Source: Okapia johnstoni | Lineage: Eukaryota; Chordata; Mammalia; Artiodactyla; Giraffidae | Assembly (NCBI GenBank): GCA_024291935.2 | Contig: CM044315.1 | Span: 79,590,385 to 79,654,384, forward strand | Length of the DNA stretch: 64,000 bases | Reading direction: 5' to 3' | Shown: piece by piece, positions 11,005-21,305 of the stretch | Layout of the letters: each line of letters starts with the position of its first letter | How positions within the stretch are numbered: the first letter of the stretch is position 1 | The notes under the pieces: generated by a model | Databases searched by the model: none | Seen by the model: the letters and a program-made list of their open reading frames with translations, nothing else | Told to the model about the DNA's origin: nothing | Program-made: the position numbers and the translations under genes

Positions 11005-11180
11005 AAAACTTTAGGGAACATCAGAAACTACTAGAGAACTCGTTAAAACACAAATGGCTAGACCTTGCATATGGAGTTTCCAGTTCAGTGGGTCTGGGGT
11101 GGGGCCTGCGTATTTGTGTTTCTAAATTCCCAGGTGATGATGACGTTACTGGCCCAGGGCCCAGGCTTTGAGAACACTGG
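11005..11180. mobile_element. MER20-type hAT MITE remnant
   Basis: Contains the diagnostic middle 'cagtgggtctggggtggggc', followed by 'gtgtttctaaattcccaggt' and an end of 'ctttgagaacactgg'. The left side ('aactttagggaacatcagaa') matches the opposite end of this non-autonomous hAT-Charlie family. Orientation was not assigned. Confidence 0.75.
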
Positions 11181-11642
11181 CCTAGTAATCTTCCTCTGTT
11201 GGCTTCCCAGTGCCCTCTCTTCACCTTAGATCTGGCCCTGAAGACCTGAAGACCTTTGGGAGGAGGGGGGTGGGGGGTGGTGGAAGTGGGAAGTTCAGGA
11301 TTATTCTTTGGCTGCAAACCAGATAAAGAACAAAATCAGGAAAATACTTCCAGTGAAGGGCAGCGTATCTATGGACATCTTCTAGCATATTCATTTGTGT
11401 GCATACAAAAACTGACACAGTCTTCTTTTTCCCTTAGACTGGATTTGGAACTCAAGTGTTTTCTTGCTTGGGGCGAATGTTCATGTCTGCAATGCTTTTC
11501 CTTTGTAAACACTCCAAATGTACTAAAATTCAAGACAAAATTGTGAATGTAATCTTAAAATTTGGTTCACACATTTTTCCATAGAATTCTCTTGTCAAAT
11601 GAAGTTAGATGTAATTTATGTTATAATATACATAATGTGACA
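11181..11642. other. Non-repetitive DNA
   Basis: Contains a G-rich run near 11,262-11,285 but no recognised repeat or gene. Confidence 0.4.
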
Positions 11643-11849
11643 TGAAAGTGAAAGTGTTAGTCACTCAGGTGTTTCCAACTCTTTGCAGCCCCATGGACTA
11701 TAGCCCGCCAGGTTCCCTTGTTCATGGAATTCTCCAGGCAAGAATACTGAAGTGGGTTTCCATTTCCTCCTCCAGGGGATCTTCTTGACCCAGGGATCAA
11801 ACCCAGGTCTCTTGCATTGCAAGCAGATTCTTTACCATCTGAGCTGCCG
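11643..11849 (-). mobile_element. Bov-tA SINE (antisense), near full length
   Basis: Runs antisense from 'gaaagtgaaagtgttagtca' to the tRNA-like head 'ttctttaccatctgagctgc'. An 8-bp direct repeat 'atgtgaca' at 11635-11642 and 11850-11857 supports the limits. Confidence 0.95.
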
Positions 11850-11884
11850 ATGTGACAGGGGTATATTATTATTATCTCATTGGA

Positions 11885-12032
11885 TTATAATTCTTTGTGT
11901 CATGTATGTTTTTCTATTCTAGACGGTGAGCTCTTTGAGGGCATGGACAGTCCTTCTTCCCTCTGTCCCGGAGGGCCTGGCACAACATTTAACTCAAGGA
12001 ATGCTTAACAAATATTTAATGAGCTAATATTT
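11885..12032 (+). mobile_element. L2 LINE 3' end
   Basis: Sense L2 3' signature: 'tattctagacggtgagctct', 'gagggcatggacagtcc', 'ggcctggcacaacatttaac' and 'aacaaatatttaatgagcta'. Confidence 0.75.
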
Positions 12033-13740
12033 GCTTCTCGAGGATGAGGCCTAACAGTGTGAACAGATGTTTAGTAAAAGAAATATCCCATACCCCAATT
12101 TTCTTTCTCTCCTTCTCAGAACCTTTTCTGCTGAAGTGTTTCTAGGCTGGGGTTCAGGGATTGGTCTGGGGGTGTCATAGGCAGGTCTATAAACCATGAA
12201 GCCAAGAACACATAGTGGTTCGTTTTGGAGAACTGATCACCACAGGAGTTTCTGCAGAACCATTCCCCAAACACAGGATCATACTTCAGCCTTAGCTAGG
12301 AGCCTTATAAAAATGTGTGTATGTGTGTGTCTAAAATTTAGGGAGGAGAAAGACCTGAAGATGTCAGTGGTTCTGAGCTGGGCAAGGCCAGGCCCCCACA
12401 CCCTGACTTGGAATTGCAGATCTTCAGCCTGTTTCATGGCTATGGCTCTCACATTCCTTCTTTTCCTCCTATTCCAAAGACTGCAGTAGTTCCATATTTT
12501 TGTTATATTTTTGGGAGAGTTAGGGTGCAGAGGAGGGTCAGCAGAGGCCAAGAGCAGGAAGATAGCTGATTTTTGGCCACCAGGAGGTCCTAAGCCAGCC
12601 TTGTCTCCCCTCTTGCCAAACCTAAGCCTGCACTTGTCACAAAGTCAGTCCAGCATGGGTGGGTGGGATGGACGGGAGAGGGAGGGAACTTCATTCTTTG
12701 CTGGCTTAAAAAGTCAAAGGCTCTGTAAGGATGACAAAAGGAAGAAAGCAGTCGCCTGGCTCTGCTCTTTGGTGCTTCCCTTCCCGAATCTACAGTAACA
12801 CTGGTGCTTCGAGGACTGACTGGTGTTCCTCAGTCTGGTCCTGGGAAGGGAGATGGGACCCTGTTCCTTCTCTGCTCCCCCATCCCAGCCTTTCTGCCTG
12901 TCTGGGTGTCCCACAGCTGATTGGCCTGCAAGCAGGACTCTATCTTCAAAACCAACCCCCTCCCCCTCAACTTTAGCTTTAACCTTTCTCTCTCTTTCAA
13001 CAAAAGCCAAACTCTTTCAAAGCCAACCTGATTGAAATTCAAAAACTTTTCAGGGCCTCTGCTCTACTCTCTACTCCTCCCCATATTGACAGCCGCTTAC
13101 CAACCCACCCTCCCACCAACCTTCCAACCCCTCACCACCCCTCCAGCAATGTATAAAATAGCGGGACAAAGGGCTCTCCCACCCCCTTCCCCCAAGCACA
13201 AGACTCTCCCTTTGTATCATTGTATCACTTCAGGCTGGTGGAAAAGGAGAGCTGGCTCTGGGCTCTCCATTGTCTCCCGCCACCCCCACCCCCACTGCCT
13301 TCTGCAGCTTGGAGGCCTAAAGCTGGGCCCAACTTAGTTGGCCAAACCAAGGGAAGTTGGGGCCTCTGGGGGACTCAGGGCCACCCTCTGATGGGAGAGG
13401 TAAAAAGTCAAGAGCCTAGGCCTAAAGGGTGCTGGGCCCCAGAGGCCCCCAGACTTGCGTCATGGCCTCGCAGTGGACCTAGCACAGCAGACCTTGGCTT
13501 GCTCTCTTATTTTCTTGGACACCAGATGGAGCTCCTCCCTCCCTACTCCCGCTTTAGTGACTATCTCCCTCCCTCTGCAGCAGCAGCAATTAGAATGGTC
13601 TGGAAGGCCCGGAGGCGGGGTGGGGAAGGGGGCCCAGGTGGTGGTCAGGAGGCTATTAGAGAATAGAGAAAGGCAGCCTGCAGACACCTCCCTGAACAGG
13701 GCTGTAGCCACTGGAGAGGAAAGACCCAAACCATTTTCAA
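12033..13740. other. Non-repetitive DNA, no gene supported
   Basis: The 1.7-kb stretch has no repeat I can name apart from a short TG run near 12,317-12,332 and C-rich runs near 13,280. Longer open frames (up to 148 codons near 13,220-13,666) lack a domain and are compositionally biased. Confidence 0.4.
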
Positions 13741-14270
13741 TTGATTAATTAATTCAACAAGTATTTATTGAGCAACTACCATATGCTCATTGGGGAAATG
13801 GCTGCAAACAAAATCAAGTCCCTCCTCATAGAGCTTACATTCTAGTGATCAAGGCAGACAATTAACAAATAGGATCAATACACCATATTAATATTTCAAG
13901 TATAAGTCTGTATAGGTAAATAGAGCAAGAAAAGGGGCAGAGAGTGCCAGGGGGTTAGGTTATGGGAGGGTGCGGGACTGCTGGGCATGTTGTAAAGATC
14001 TCGGGATATCATTAAAATTTAGATGGAGACCTCCATGGGGGGTGTCTGGGAAAGGAGAATCCAGCCTGAGGGAACAGCAAGAGCAAAGGCCCCTAAACTG
14101 TTGATAAACAGAGAAGTTGAAGCAGAGAGATCAAAGGGCAGACCCAACAGCATGAGAGAGGAGCAGGGAGGCCAGATCCTGTGGGGTCTTTTAAGCCTTG
14201 ATAAGGGGTTTCAATTTTACTCTGAATGAGTAAGAAGTCAGAGGAGTCAGAGCATTTGATTTGTGCTTTA

Positions 14271-14519
14271 TCAATAAAAGGTCCTGGGGCAAGAATAGAA
14301 AGTGGGAGACCTTGGGAGATGGTTGTAATGATCTGGGTGAGAGAGAATGGTGGCTTGGACCAGGGTACTGCAGGAGGGATGGAGAGCAGTGGTCAGGTCT
14401 TGGGTATATCCTGGTGGTAGAGCCACTAGGATTTGCTGATGGAAGGTGTGAGGGAAAGGAATCGAAGATGGGCCTACAAGGTTTGGGGCCTGGTTCAAAT
14501 GGAAGACTGAAGTCACCAT
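14271..14519 (-). pseudogene. Decayed L2 ORF2 fragment (RT thumb region)
   Basis: This minus-strand open frame lies within the long antisense L2. It keeps the residues STLVQATILSHPDHYNHL, which resemble the conserved L2/CR1 segment with the LDYCNSL core. It has no start context, and neighbouring L2 blocks are in other frames. It is a fossil reverse-transcriptase fragment, not an active gene. Confidence 0.6.
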
Positions 14520-15137
14520 TTACTGAGATGGCAGAAATAAAGGGATTCCTGTGAGCCAGTGCAGTTAGAAGAATCAGGAGTTCAGGGCTGGGCTTATACA
14601 TTCGAGCTGCCTATTAGATATCCAACCAGAGACGTCCAGGAAGTAACTGGGTACATGACTGTGAAGTTCAGGGGAGAGGTCTGGGCTAGAGATATACATC
14701 TGGAAGTCACTGGCATTTAGCTAGTATAAAAGCCACTGGAAAAGATTAGATAGAAAAGAGAAGAAATCCATGGAACAAATTGAAGGCACAACAAAGTTTA
14801 GAGGTCAGAACCAGCAAAAGAGGAGTGAGTAGTGAGGTAGGAGAATGCAGAGAGGGTGCTGTCTTGGAAACAAGTGAAGCTTTACAAAGAGGGACTTGGT
14901 GGAGCATGATGTGCCCTGAGGGTTGGCCATTGGATCCGGCAAGAGGCGAAGTCACTGGTGACCTTAACAAGAGTCATTTTGGAGGAAAGATGGGGGAATA
15001 TCTGACTAGTGAGGGTTCAAGTGAGGATGAAAGGAGAGGAAGTTGACAACAAGTATAGACACAGGGGGAATGGAGAAGCGGAAAAGCAGCTAAAAGGAAA
15101 AAGGGGACCAATGGAAGCTTTTTAGAAAAGATGGTAG

Positions 15138-15325
15138 GGGCTTCCTTGGTAGTCCAGTGGCTAAGACTGCGCTCCCAATGCAGAATGCCCAAGTTTGATC
15201 CTTGTTTCAGGAACTAGATCCTGCATGCTGCAACTAAGAGTTTGCGTGCCACAAAGCAGATCCTGTGTGCCACAACTAAGACTCGGCACAGCCAAATCAA
15301 TAAATAAATATTAAAAAAAAATTTT
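15138..15325 (+). mobile_element. CHR-2-type tRNA-derived SINE
   Basis: Begins 'gggcttccttggtagtccag', has the tRNA-like internal 'aagtttgatccttg', and ends in 'cacagccaaatcaataaata' plus an A-rich tail. The 11-bp repeat 'aaagatggtag' at 15127-15137 and 15326-15336 is a perfect target-site duplication. The L2 resumes after it. Confidence 0.95.
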
Positions 15326-15902
15326 AAAGATGGTAGCTATCATCACATGTTTGTATGTTAACAGAAATGATCCAGTAGACAGAGAAAATACGACGATGAG
15401 ATGTAAGTGGGGGAGACAATTGCTGGGACTATGTCTCTCAGGAAGTGAGAGAGACTGGGATCCACAGTGTAAGTGGTTCTCCTTCTGGAGGAGAAGCATG
15501 ACAAGTCATCCATAGCAACAGGAGAGAAAGCTGAATAATGGTCCAGACACAAATGGGTTGGGTGGGAGAGCATGGTGGGAGCAAGTCGAAGTTATCTTGT
15601 TTGTTCCATTTTCTCAATTAAATGAGAAGCAACAATAAAGCTGAGAGAAGGCCAGAGGTGGACTTAACTAGGGTTGGAGATTTGCAAGGACAGGATAATG
15701 AAAGAAAAGAGGGACAAGGGAATTGAGGATGTATGCAAAGGAATAAACATGAAAGTGGGTCATGGAACCTAAGCTGAGTTAGGGGAGAAGTTAGGGCATG
15801 ATGGGTGTGCCAGTGAGAAGCTGGTAGGATCACAGGAGTATAGTCCCACTGGGGTTGAAATTCGGGTAACCCAGTTTTGCTGGGGTAACAACAAAGAGCC
15901 AG

Positions 15903-16027
15903 ATGGAGAAGGAAATGGCAACCCACTCCAGTATTCTTACCTGGGAAATCCCATGGACAGAGGAGCCTGGCAGACTACAGTCCATGGGGTTGCAAAGAGG
16001 TGGACATGACTGAGTGACTGAGCACGC
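15903..16027 (+). mobile_element. BovA SINE body, 5'-truncated
   Basis: Runs from 'atggagaaggaaatggcaac' to 'gactgagtgactgagcacgc'. A 10-bp direct repeat with one mismatch (15893-15902, 16028-16037) flanks it within the antisense L2. Confidence 0.9.
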
Positions 16028-16086
16028 AAAAAGCCAGTAGGTGGCTGGAAGGCAGGATGTTATGAAGGGGTACAGTCATCGCTGGA

Positions 16087-16300
16087 GCTTTCCAGGTGGT
16101 GCTAGTGGTAAAGAACCTGTCTGTCAACGCAGGAGATGTAAGAGTGCAGGTTCGATCCCTGGGTTGGGAAGATCCCCTGGAGGAGGGCATGGCAACCCAC
16201 TCCAGTATGCTTGCCTGGAGAATCCCTTGGACAGAGGAGTCTGGCGGGCTATACAGTCCATAAGGTTGGCTGAAGCAACTTAAACACACACACACACACA
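16087..16300 (+). mobile_element. Bov-tA SINE with (CA)n tail
   Basis: Shows the tRNA-derived head ('gctagtggtaaagaacctgt'), the BovA body and a 3' CA-repeat tail at 16283-16300. A possible short duplication is 'acagtcat' on both sides. Confidence 0.92.
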
Positions 16301-16454
16301 TGCACAGTCATTGGTAATGACAAGGTTTGGGGGATGAATATTAGAATTCATGACTGAGGTAGGACAGAGGATAAGATCACTAGGGGAAAGAAGGTCAAGG
16401 AAGCGAGAGAGCAGGATATTGGAAACGGTTTTCAAAAGTTTTCAAAGGGCATCA

Positions 16455-16572
16455 GTGACCCTTGAGAACTTGTTAGAAATGCTGATCTTTGGGCTGCACT
16501 CTAGACCTACACAATCAGAACTCAGAAGGCAAGACCCAGCAAACTGTGTTTTAACAAGCTCTCCTGGCTGAG
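16455..16572. mobile_element. MER20-type hAT MITE fragment
   Basis: Contains 'gaacttgttagaaatgctga', 'acaatcagaactcagaaggc' and 'gtgttttaacaagctctcct', which match the middle and one side of the MER20-type element. The terminal repeats are not clear. Confidence 0.65.
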
Positions 16573-16667
16573 TCAATGATTTTATTTTAACATTTGAGAA
16601 TTTCAGTGTAGGGGATTTTGATGGATTACAGAGTTGAGGAGGGGTAAGAGTAGGATCAAATTAGGGC

Positions 16668-16852
16668 AGTGTTTCTCAACTGTGGCTGCCCAACATTAGA
16701 ATCACCCAGAAACCTTTAAAAATCCCAGGTGTCAGGGCTGTGCTCCAGAATCTATGAAATCATAATCTGGCAAGGAGGGGGACCTTAAAGATATCAGTAT
16801 TTTTAAAGTTTGTCAGGTGATTCCAATATGCAGGCAAGGTTGAGAACCACTA
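16668..16852. mobile_element. MER5A-type hAT MITE
   Basis: The left end 'gtttctcaactgtggctgcc' and the right end 'caaggttgagaaccactaga' are diverged inverted complements. The interior has 'agaatcacccagaaaccttt' and the matching 'gtcaggtgattccaatatgc'. This inverted structure is typical of MER5A-like non-autonomous hAT elements. Confidence 0.8.
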
Positions 16853-17434
16853 GATTATGGGACATTCAGGGTCCTAAGGGGATGACAGTTAAGGTGATGA
16901 AGGCTTCGTGGGAGTCAGGGAGCTTCTGTAGTGAGTGAAATCAACAGAGAGCATGAGACACTGGTCCTGGTAGACTCTGGGGCAGAATTTGGTGGTGAGG
17001 TTGGTTGTACTACAGCTGAAGATGTGAGAATATTTTCAGGGGCATGTGGACCTCTGGGGTGTCCACTTCACACCTGTTAAGGTGCCCTTCTCTTCTGGAA
17101 ATCCAGAAGTGTAATTTTGGAGGATAGACAGCCCCATGAATGAAAAAAAAAATAGGGATGTGTATTGTCCACTAAATATACTCCATAGTAAGTGTTAGTT
17201 TCTTTTTGGCATCTCAGGTCTAGGGAAACAGCTGCTCTGGAGGCCAAGTTAATGGCCGACTGATGCTCATCCACTGCTTCTATTTAGCGAGCTCCTTGGC
17301 CAGGCCAAGCTTTTTCCTGGCTGGTTTCCACTTTTGTAGAAACACAATGTATCAGTCATCTTGGCCTTGAGGTCCAGTCCAGATGCCTTGGGAGTTCAGA
17401 TGAGAGAAGGAACATCATTAGCTTTGGCTTTGCA
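16853..17434. other. Unassigned DNA, possibly decayed L2
   Basis: No repeat can be named with confidence. Words such as 'ggcagaatttggtggtgagg' may belong to the 5' continuation of the antisense L2, but the match is too weak to call. Confidence 0.3.
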
Positions 17435-17562
17435 GGGTCAGAAAGATCCCCTGCAGAAGGGAATGGCTACCCAACCCTGGAAAATCCCATGGACAGAGGA
17501 GGCTGGCAGGCTACAGTCCATGGGGTCACAAAAGAGTTGTACACAACTTAGTTACTAAACAA
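17435..17562 (+). mobile_element. BovA SINE body, 5'-truncated
   Basis: Shows 'agatcccctgcagaaggg', 'atcccatggacagaggaggc' and 'ccatggggtcacaaaagagt', with the end 'gttactaaacaa'. It lacks the tRNA-like head. Confidence 0.88.
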
Positions 17563-18660
17563 TGAGAATTTCAGAGACAACTTCTAGCAGAAAGACAGTG
17601 GACATGTAAAAAGGGATCCTGGGAGCAGCAATAATATGTGCTCAGTAAATGTAGATAGTAAATGAACCCAGGAATAAGAATTGTTGGACTTGGGGGGTGG
17701 GGAGATTATCAATGTTCTGGGGAGAGGGAGTGAAAATGATCATGTATTCACGAGGTTTGGCCTTTATCCAGGAAGATTGATTGGAGGAGATGATCTCAAT
17801 AGAGATCATCTATTGTTGTTCAATAGAACAACACCAAGACCAAAGAGAAGGATTATCACTTGGTGATAATGGGGCAATACAGCTTATCACACACAGGTGG
17901 ATGCGGCAATGCTATACACTGGAGTCTGATCATGCACTCCTGAGACGTGGCGTTTACTCAAGATTCCAGGAGATTATTCCACACAGATGGGTAAGTGTCC
18001 GAGGGCATAAAGGGCAGATGATTTTACATAGAAAGAGCTTGATCTCTAAGTGTAGGGGAGAATACTGGTGGCGGTGGGGGTGGGAGCAATTATCATGGAC
18101 ATATGTGTCCAGAACCAACAAGACCCTTAAGAAACTATCTGGGTTGTGGACAAGGGAACAATCGGAAAGAATGAGACAGACAAATGAAATGTCTCTGTTA
18201 TAACAGTAGTGGTTTAGTTTAAAGGAAACTCCAGAGATGCTCCAGGTATGCTGGGCTCTAACACCCAGAATTCATTTAAAAGGTAACATTAGTTTCCTTC
18301 TTCTCTGCATCCAGAGAAAGGGCAGACTGGCCAGAGGAAAAATTGTCCTCGCGCTCCTGCCCTCACCTCCAGGCCAGCATCATGGAGAAGGCCAGGACTC
18401 TTCACCTTTGAAGCAATAGGCAGGTGGGCAGGAGGCAGGCACCAGAGTTTTTCTGGCCATCAGGAGTTTGGAAAGGGACCACAACAAAGTGGAGGCACCT
18501 CTTGCAGCTCTCGTTACTATAACCGTCTGTCCCAGAAGTTCCCTGTTCTCAGCATCCCCAGGTAAACATGCTTAGGGTTTAGTTTTAGCAACTCGCTAGG
18601 TGAACTAGGCTGTTTCATTGTTGAGGGGAAAGGACAAGTTAGGATAAAAGCTGGGCTCTG
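17563..18660. other. Low-repeat DNA containing the hairpin cluster
   Basis: No repeat family or gene is recognised apart from the hairpins at 17,788-17,870. Open frames up to 140 codons (17,781-18,203) run straight through the hairpins and carry no domain. Confidence 0.4.
17788..17870. repeat. Three consecutive perfect inverted repeats
   Basis: Hairpin 1 has 10-bp arms (17788-17797 and 17802-17811). Hairpin 2 has 8-bp arms (17814-17821 and 17826-17833). Both enclose the same four-base loop 'aata'. Hairpin 3 has 8-bp arms (17852-17859 and 17863-17870) with loop 'ttg'. All arms pair perfectly. I cannot assign the cluster to a known repeat. Confidence 0.95.
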
Positions 18661-18880
18661 GGGACTTCCCTGGTATCCAGTGGTAAAGAATCTGCCTTGC
18701 AGTGCAGGGGACACAGGTTCCAGCCCTGTTTGGGGAACTAAGATCCCACACGCGGTGGGGCAACTAAGCCCTCGAGCCACAACTAGAGAGTCTTTGAGCT
18801 GCAGCGAAAGAGATGCTGCACACGATGCAATGGAGATGCTGAGTGCCTCAACTAAGACCCGATGCAGCCAAACAAAAAGA
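18661..18880 (+). mobile_element. CHR-2-type tRNA-derived SINE
   Basis: Begins 'gggacttccctggtatccag', contains 'ggggaactaagatcccacac' and ends 'actaagacccgatgcagcca' plus an A-rich tail. An imperfect 12-bp repeat ('gctgggctctgg' before, 'gctgcactctgg' after) is a likely target-site duplication. Confidence 0.93.
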
Positions 18881-19110
18881 GCTGCACTCTGGACCATTGG
18901 CCACATCACAAAAACCTATTATACAGCAGCACCACAGTGGACTAGAAAGCCCTGTTACCTGCAACGTGGCAAAGGGCAAGGATGATGTGGCAAGTCTCCC
19001 TTGCCTCTTCCAGGGCACAGAGCTTTTTCCCTCACACCCAGCCCTGCACCTCGGGGCTGGGAGGGAGCACTGGATCATAATTTAAGCCTTCCCTTCTTTC
19101 TGCTTCCTTG
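18881..19110. other. Non-repetitive spacer
   Basis: Short unassigned interval between two SINEs. No feature is recognised. Confidence 0.4.
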
Positions 19111-19312
19111 GGGGCTTCCCTAGTGGCTCAGACGGTAAAGAGTCTGCCTGCAGTGTGGGAGACCCCGGTTCAGTCCTTGGGTTGGGGAAGATCCCCTGGA
19201 GAAGGAAATGGCAACCCACTCCGGTATTCTTGCCTGGAAAATCCCATGGATGGAGGAGCCTGGCAGGCTACTGTCTGTGGAGTCGCAAAGAGTTGGACAG
19301 GACTGAGAGACT
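19111..19312 (+). mobile_element. Bov-tA SINE, full length
   Basis: Full sense sequence from 'ggggcttccctagtggctca' through the tRNA-like head, 'ggaaatggcaacccactccg' and 'gagttggacaggactgagag'. The target-site duplication is unclear because both flanks are CT-rich. Confidence 0.95.
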
Positions 19313-19386
19313 TTACTTTCTTTCTCTTTCCGCAGCACTCCTCATCCTGCAGGGTTTTAACCAAAACTAATCAGAGCAGGTTATGC

Positions 19387-19412
19387 ATTTCATTCATTCA
19401 TTCATTCATTCT
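19387..19412. repeat. (CATT)n microsatellite
   Basis: Five or six CATT units. Confidence 0.85.
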
Positions 19413-19484
19413 CTGCCTAGATATCCCTATTCCAAGGATAGCTCATTTACTTCCACAGCTTTAGTGACTATATAAATGTTAGTG

Positions 19485-19696
19485 GGGCTTCCCTGGGGTC
19501 TCAGTGGTAAAGAATCTGCCTGCCAATGCAGGAGACTTGGGTTCCATCCCTGGGTTGGGAGGATCCCCTGCAGAAGGAAATGGCAACCCAGTTCAGTTTT
19601 CTTGCCTGGGAAATCCCATGGACAGAGGAGCCTGGTGGGCTACAGTCCATGGGGTCCCAAGAGTTGGGCACGGCTTAGCGTCTAAACAACAATAAC
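19485..19696 (+). mobile_element. Bov-tA SINE, full length
   Basis: Sense copy beginning 'gggcttccctggggtctcag' and ending in an ACA/ATA-rich tail. The 11-bp target-site duplication 'aaatgttagtg' is perfect at 19474-19484 and 19697-19707. Confidence 0.97.
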
Positions 19697-19807
19697 AAAT
19701 GTTAGTGACTGTATCACCATCCGGGAGCCCTCTTCTGAGTTCCACCTGGTAAAAATGCCCGTACCCCTAACTTCACCAGGATTTCCCACAAGCACCTAAA
19801 ATTCAAT

Positions 19808-20032
19808 ATGTCCAAAGCTGAACTCATTCCCTCTTCCCTTTACATTGGTCTTTCCATCTCAGTGGATGGTCCCTTTGTTCACCTTGTCACCCAGTTTTTC
19901 CCAGAGCTACGTTTTATTCTCCACCCTACAGTCATACTGCTCCTTCTAAAACAGAATTCTCATATTTCTGCCCCACTTACAACTCTTCAATGGCTTCCCA
20001 TTATCTTCAGGATTCAGTCCAAGCTTCTTTAA
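19808..20032 (+). pseudogene. Decayed L2 ORF2 C-terminal fragment
   Basis: A 74-codon open frame retains the L2 ORF2 C-terminal landmarks 'MSKAEL' at its start and 'LQWLPIIFRIQSKLL' at its end. In intact L2 these are separated by a longer RT thumb segment, so there is an internal deletion. No expression signal is visible. Confidence 0.65.
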
Positions 20033-20107
20033 AGGGCTTATAAAAGCCCCACATGACTGGCCCTCACTTGCCTCTCCAGTATCATCTCTTGCCATTGTCC
20101 CATTTAT

Positions 20108-20215
20108 CCATTCACTCAGTAAACATGTATTGAGTGCTTCTTATGTTCCAGACACTATTCTAAATGCTGGGACACAGAGGTGAACAAAATGGACTTCTGC
20201 CCATCTCAGAGCACT
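20108..20215 (-). mobile_element. L2 LINE 3' end (antisense) inside a sense L2
   Basis: Shows 'cagtaaacatgtattgagtg', 'tgttccagacactattctaa' and 'acacagaggtgaacaaaatg', the antisense L2 3' end. The surrounding sequence is sense L2. Confidence 0.75.
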
Positions 20216-20555
20216 AGCCATCCTGATTTACTTTCTGTTCCCCTCTCACCTCTGGGCCAATATGTACAAGATTTATTCAGTTTAGAAAGTTCACTGTATT
20301 TTTTCCACGAAAACGTGTCGCTACTCCAATCCCCTCTTGCCTACAGAACTCATCATTCAGGTCTCTTGCTCTCCAGACTAGGTTAGGTTCCCCTAACTTT
20401 ATGCTGCCAATGCAACTTGTACCAACCCCATCAAAGCACTTGCCATGTTTTGTTGTAACTACTTTTCAAGTTGTCTGTATTCCCATTAGACAGTATATTC
20501 TTGGAAATCAATCTTTGACATCATCTTGTTGTATACTTAGGGCCTAGCACTGTTG

Positions 20556-20612
20556 AATTCAACAGGTATTTAATGATCATCTGTTCTAGGCCAGGTACTG
20601 TGCAAGCCTAAA
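20556..20612 (-). mobile_element. Short antisense L2 3' end, tail-to-tail with the sense copy
   Basis: Directly after the sense L2 end comes 'ttcaacaggtatttaatgat' then 'ctaggccaggtactgtgcaa', an antisense L2 3' end. Confidence 0.6.
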
Positions 20613-20639
20613 AATATTTATCTTGCCTCCCAAACTTAC

Positions 20640-20800
20640 TCTCTTTTTTATTTCCTGTTCCTGTTAATGGTGCTACCCATTACTCCCAGCCACCTAACTT
20701 AGAAATTTTATCCTGAATTTATCATGAATCTCACTTGTCCATAAAACAAAATTTTATTAAGTCCAATAGATTCTCCAGTTCTGTAATCTCTCTTTAGCTT
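20640..20800 (+). mobile_element. Weak L2-like fragment
   Basis: 'gttaatggtgctacccatta' and 'ttaagtccaatagattctcc' resemble a sense L2 ORF2 segment. The match is weak and the limits are uncertain. Confidence 0.4.
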
Positions 20801-21305
20801 ATCCCCTTTTCTTTTTTTTCAGTTTTAAAATTTGAATTTGAGTTAAAACTAAATAAAATCTAAAATTTAGTTCCCTAGTACACTGGGCACATTTCAGGTG
20901 TTCAGTCACCATGTGAGGCTGTCATCTTAGTGCAGATCTCGACCCCTAGAAGGAGAATAGTGACTGATCTTTCCTCGAGGGTGGAAAAGCTTGGGTTTCT
21001 GTCCTGTGTCCCACGGAGCATTCAGTCCAGAGCAGAAGGGTGTGTTTCCAGAATGAGCCTGTAAGATCTGATGGACCGAATGGAAGACAGCTTTGAAGTC
21101 TTATGTATGCCCAACCAAGAGAGAAGCAAAGCTCCGGGAGAAGACCCCTCCTGTACTACAGCATCATTTCCAGATACTAATAGTCTGGGGCTCAGGAAGA
21201 GCTGGGAATCTTTTTGCAACAGTTGAAGAGAGTCCCAGTGTAGGGCAGGTGCCTCATCAGAGTACTCTTCCATCCTATTACTGTTTCAGTTCAAGTCTTC
21301 ATGAT
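20801..21305. other. Unassigned DNA
   Basis: Around 20,815-20,940 an AT-rich block followed by 'gggcacatttcaggtgttca' and 'caccatgtgaggctgtc' resembles a common mammalian MITE-like repeat that I cannot name. The rest is unassigned. Confidence 0.3.

Larger units (their letters stand above)
13745..16440 (-). mobile_element. Long L2 LINE (antisense), interrupted by three SINEs
   Basis: The left end shows the antisense L2 3' end ('caacaagtatttattgagca', 'gagcttacattctagtgatc'). Further right come antisense counterparts of the ORF2 C-terminal region and then of the RT region. Minus-strand translation near 14,271-14,519 contains 'STLVQATILS', a remnant of the L2 thumb region, and near 14,746-14,970 'SNGQPSG', a remnant of the RT segment before motif A. 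Three tRNA SINEs split it. The 5' limit is approximate because similarity fades and an MITE follows. Confidence 0.8.
19785..20570 (+). mobile_element. L2 LINE (ORF2 C-terminus to 3' end), with an antisense L2 inside
   Basis: Sense L2 coding remnant at 19,785-20,075: translation near 19,808-20,032 starts MSKAELIPSS and ends LQWLPIIFRIQSKLL, both L2 ORF2 C-terminal words. Sense similarity resumes after 20,216 ('catcattcaggtctcttgct') and runs to the 3' end ('gggcctagcactgttgaatt'). The interval 20,108-20,215 has opposite-strand L2 sequence. Confidence 0.75.

Noticed and set aside
13220..13666. 148-codon plus-strand open frame
   Set aside because: Proline/glycine-rich translation of GC-rich DNA with no recognisable family and another open frame overlapping it.
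17781..18203. 140-codon plus-strand open frame
   Set aside because: It runs through the hairpin cluster and shows no domain or conservation signal that could be judged here.
19111..19312. Functional tRNA genes in the SINE heads
   Set aside because: The A/B-box-like heads belong to tRNA-derived SINEs; no cloverleaf with proper acceptor stem was found.
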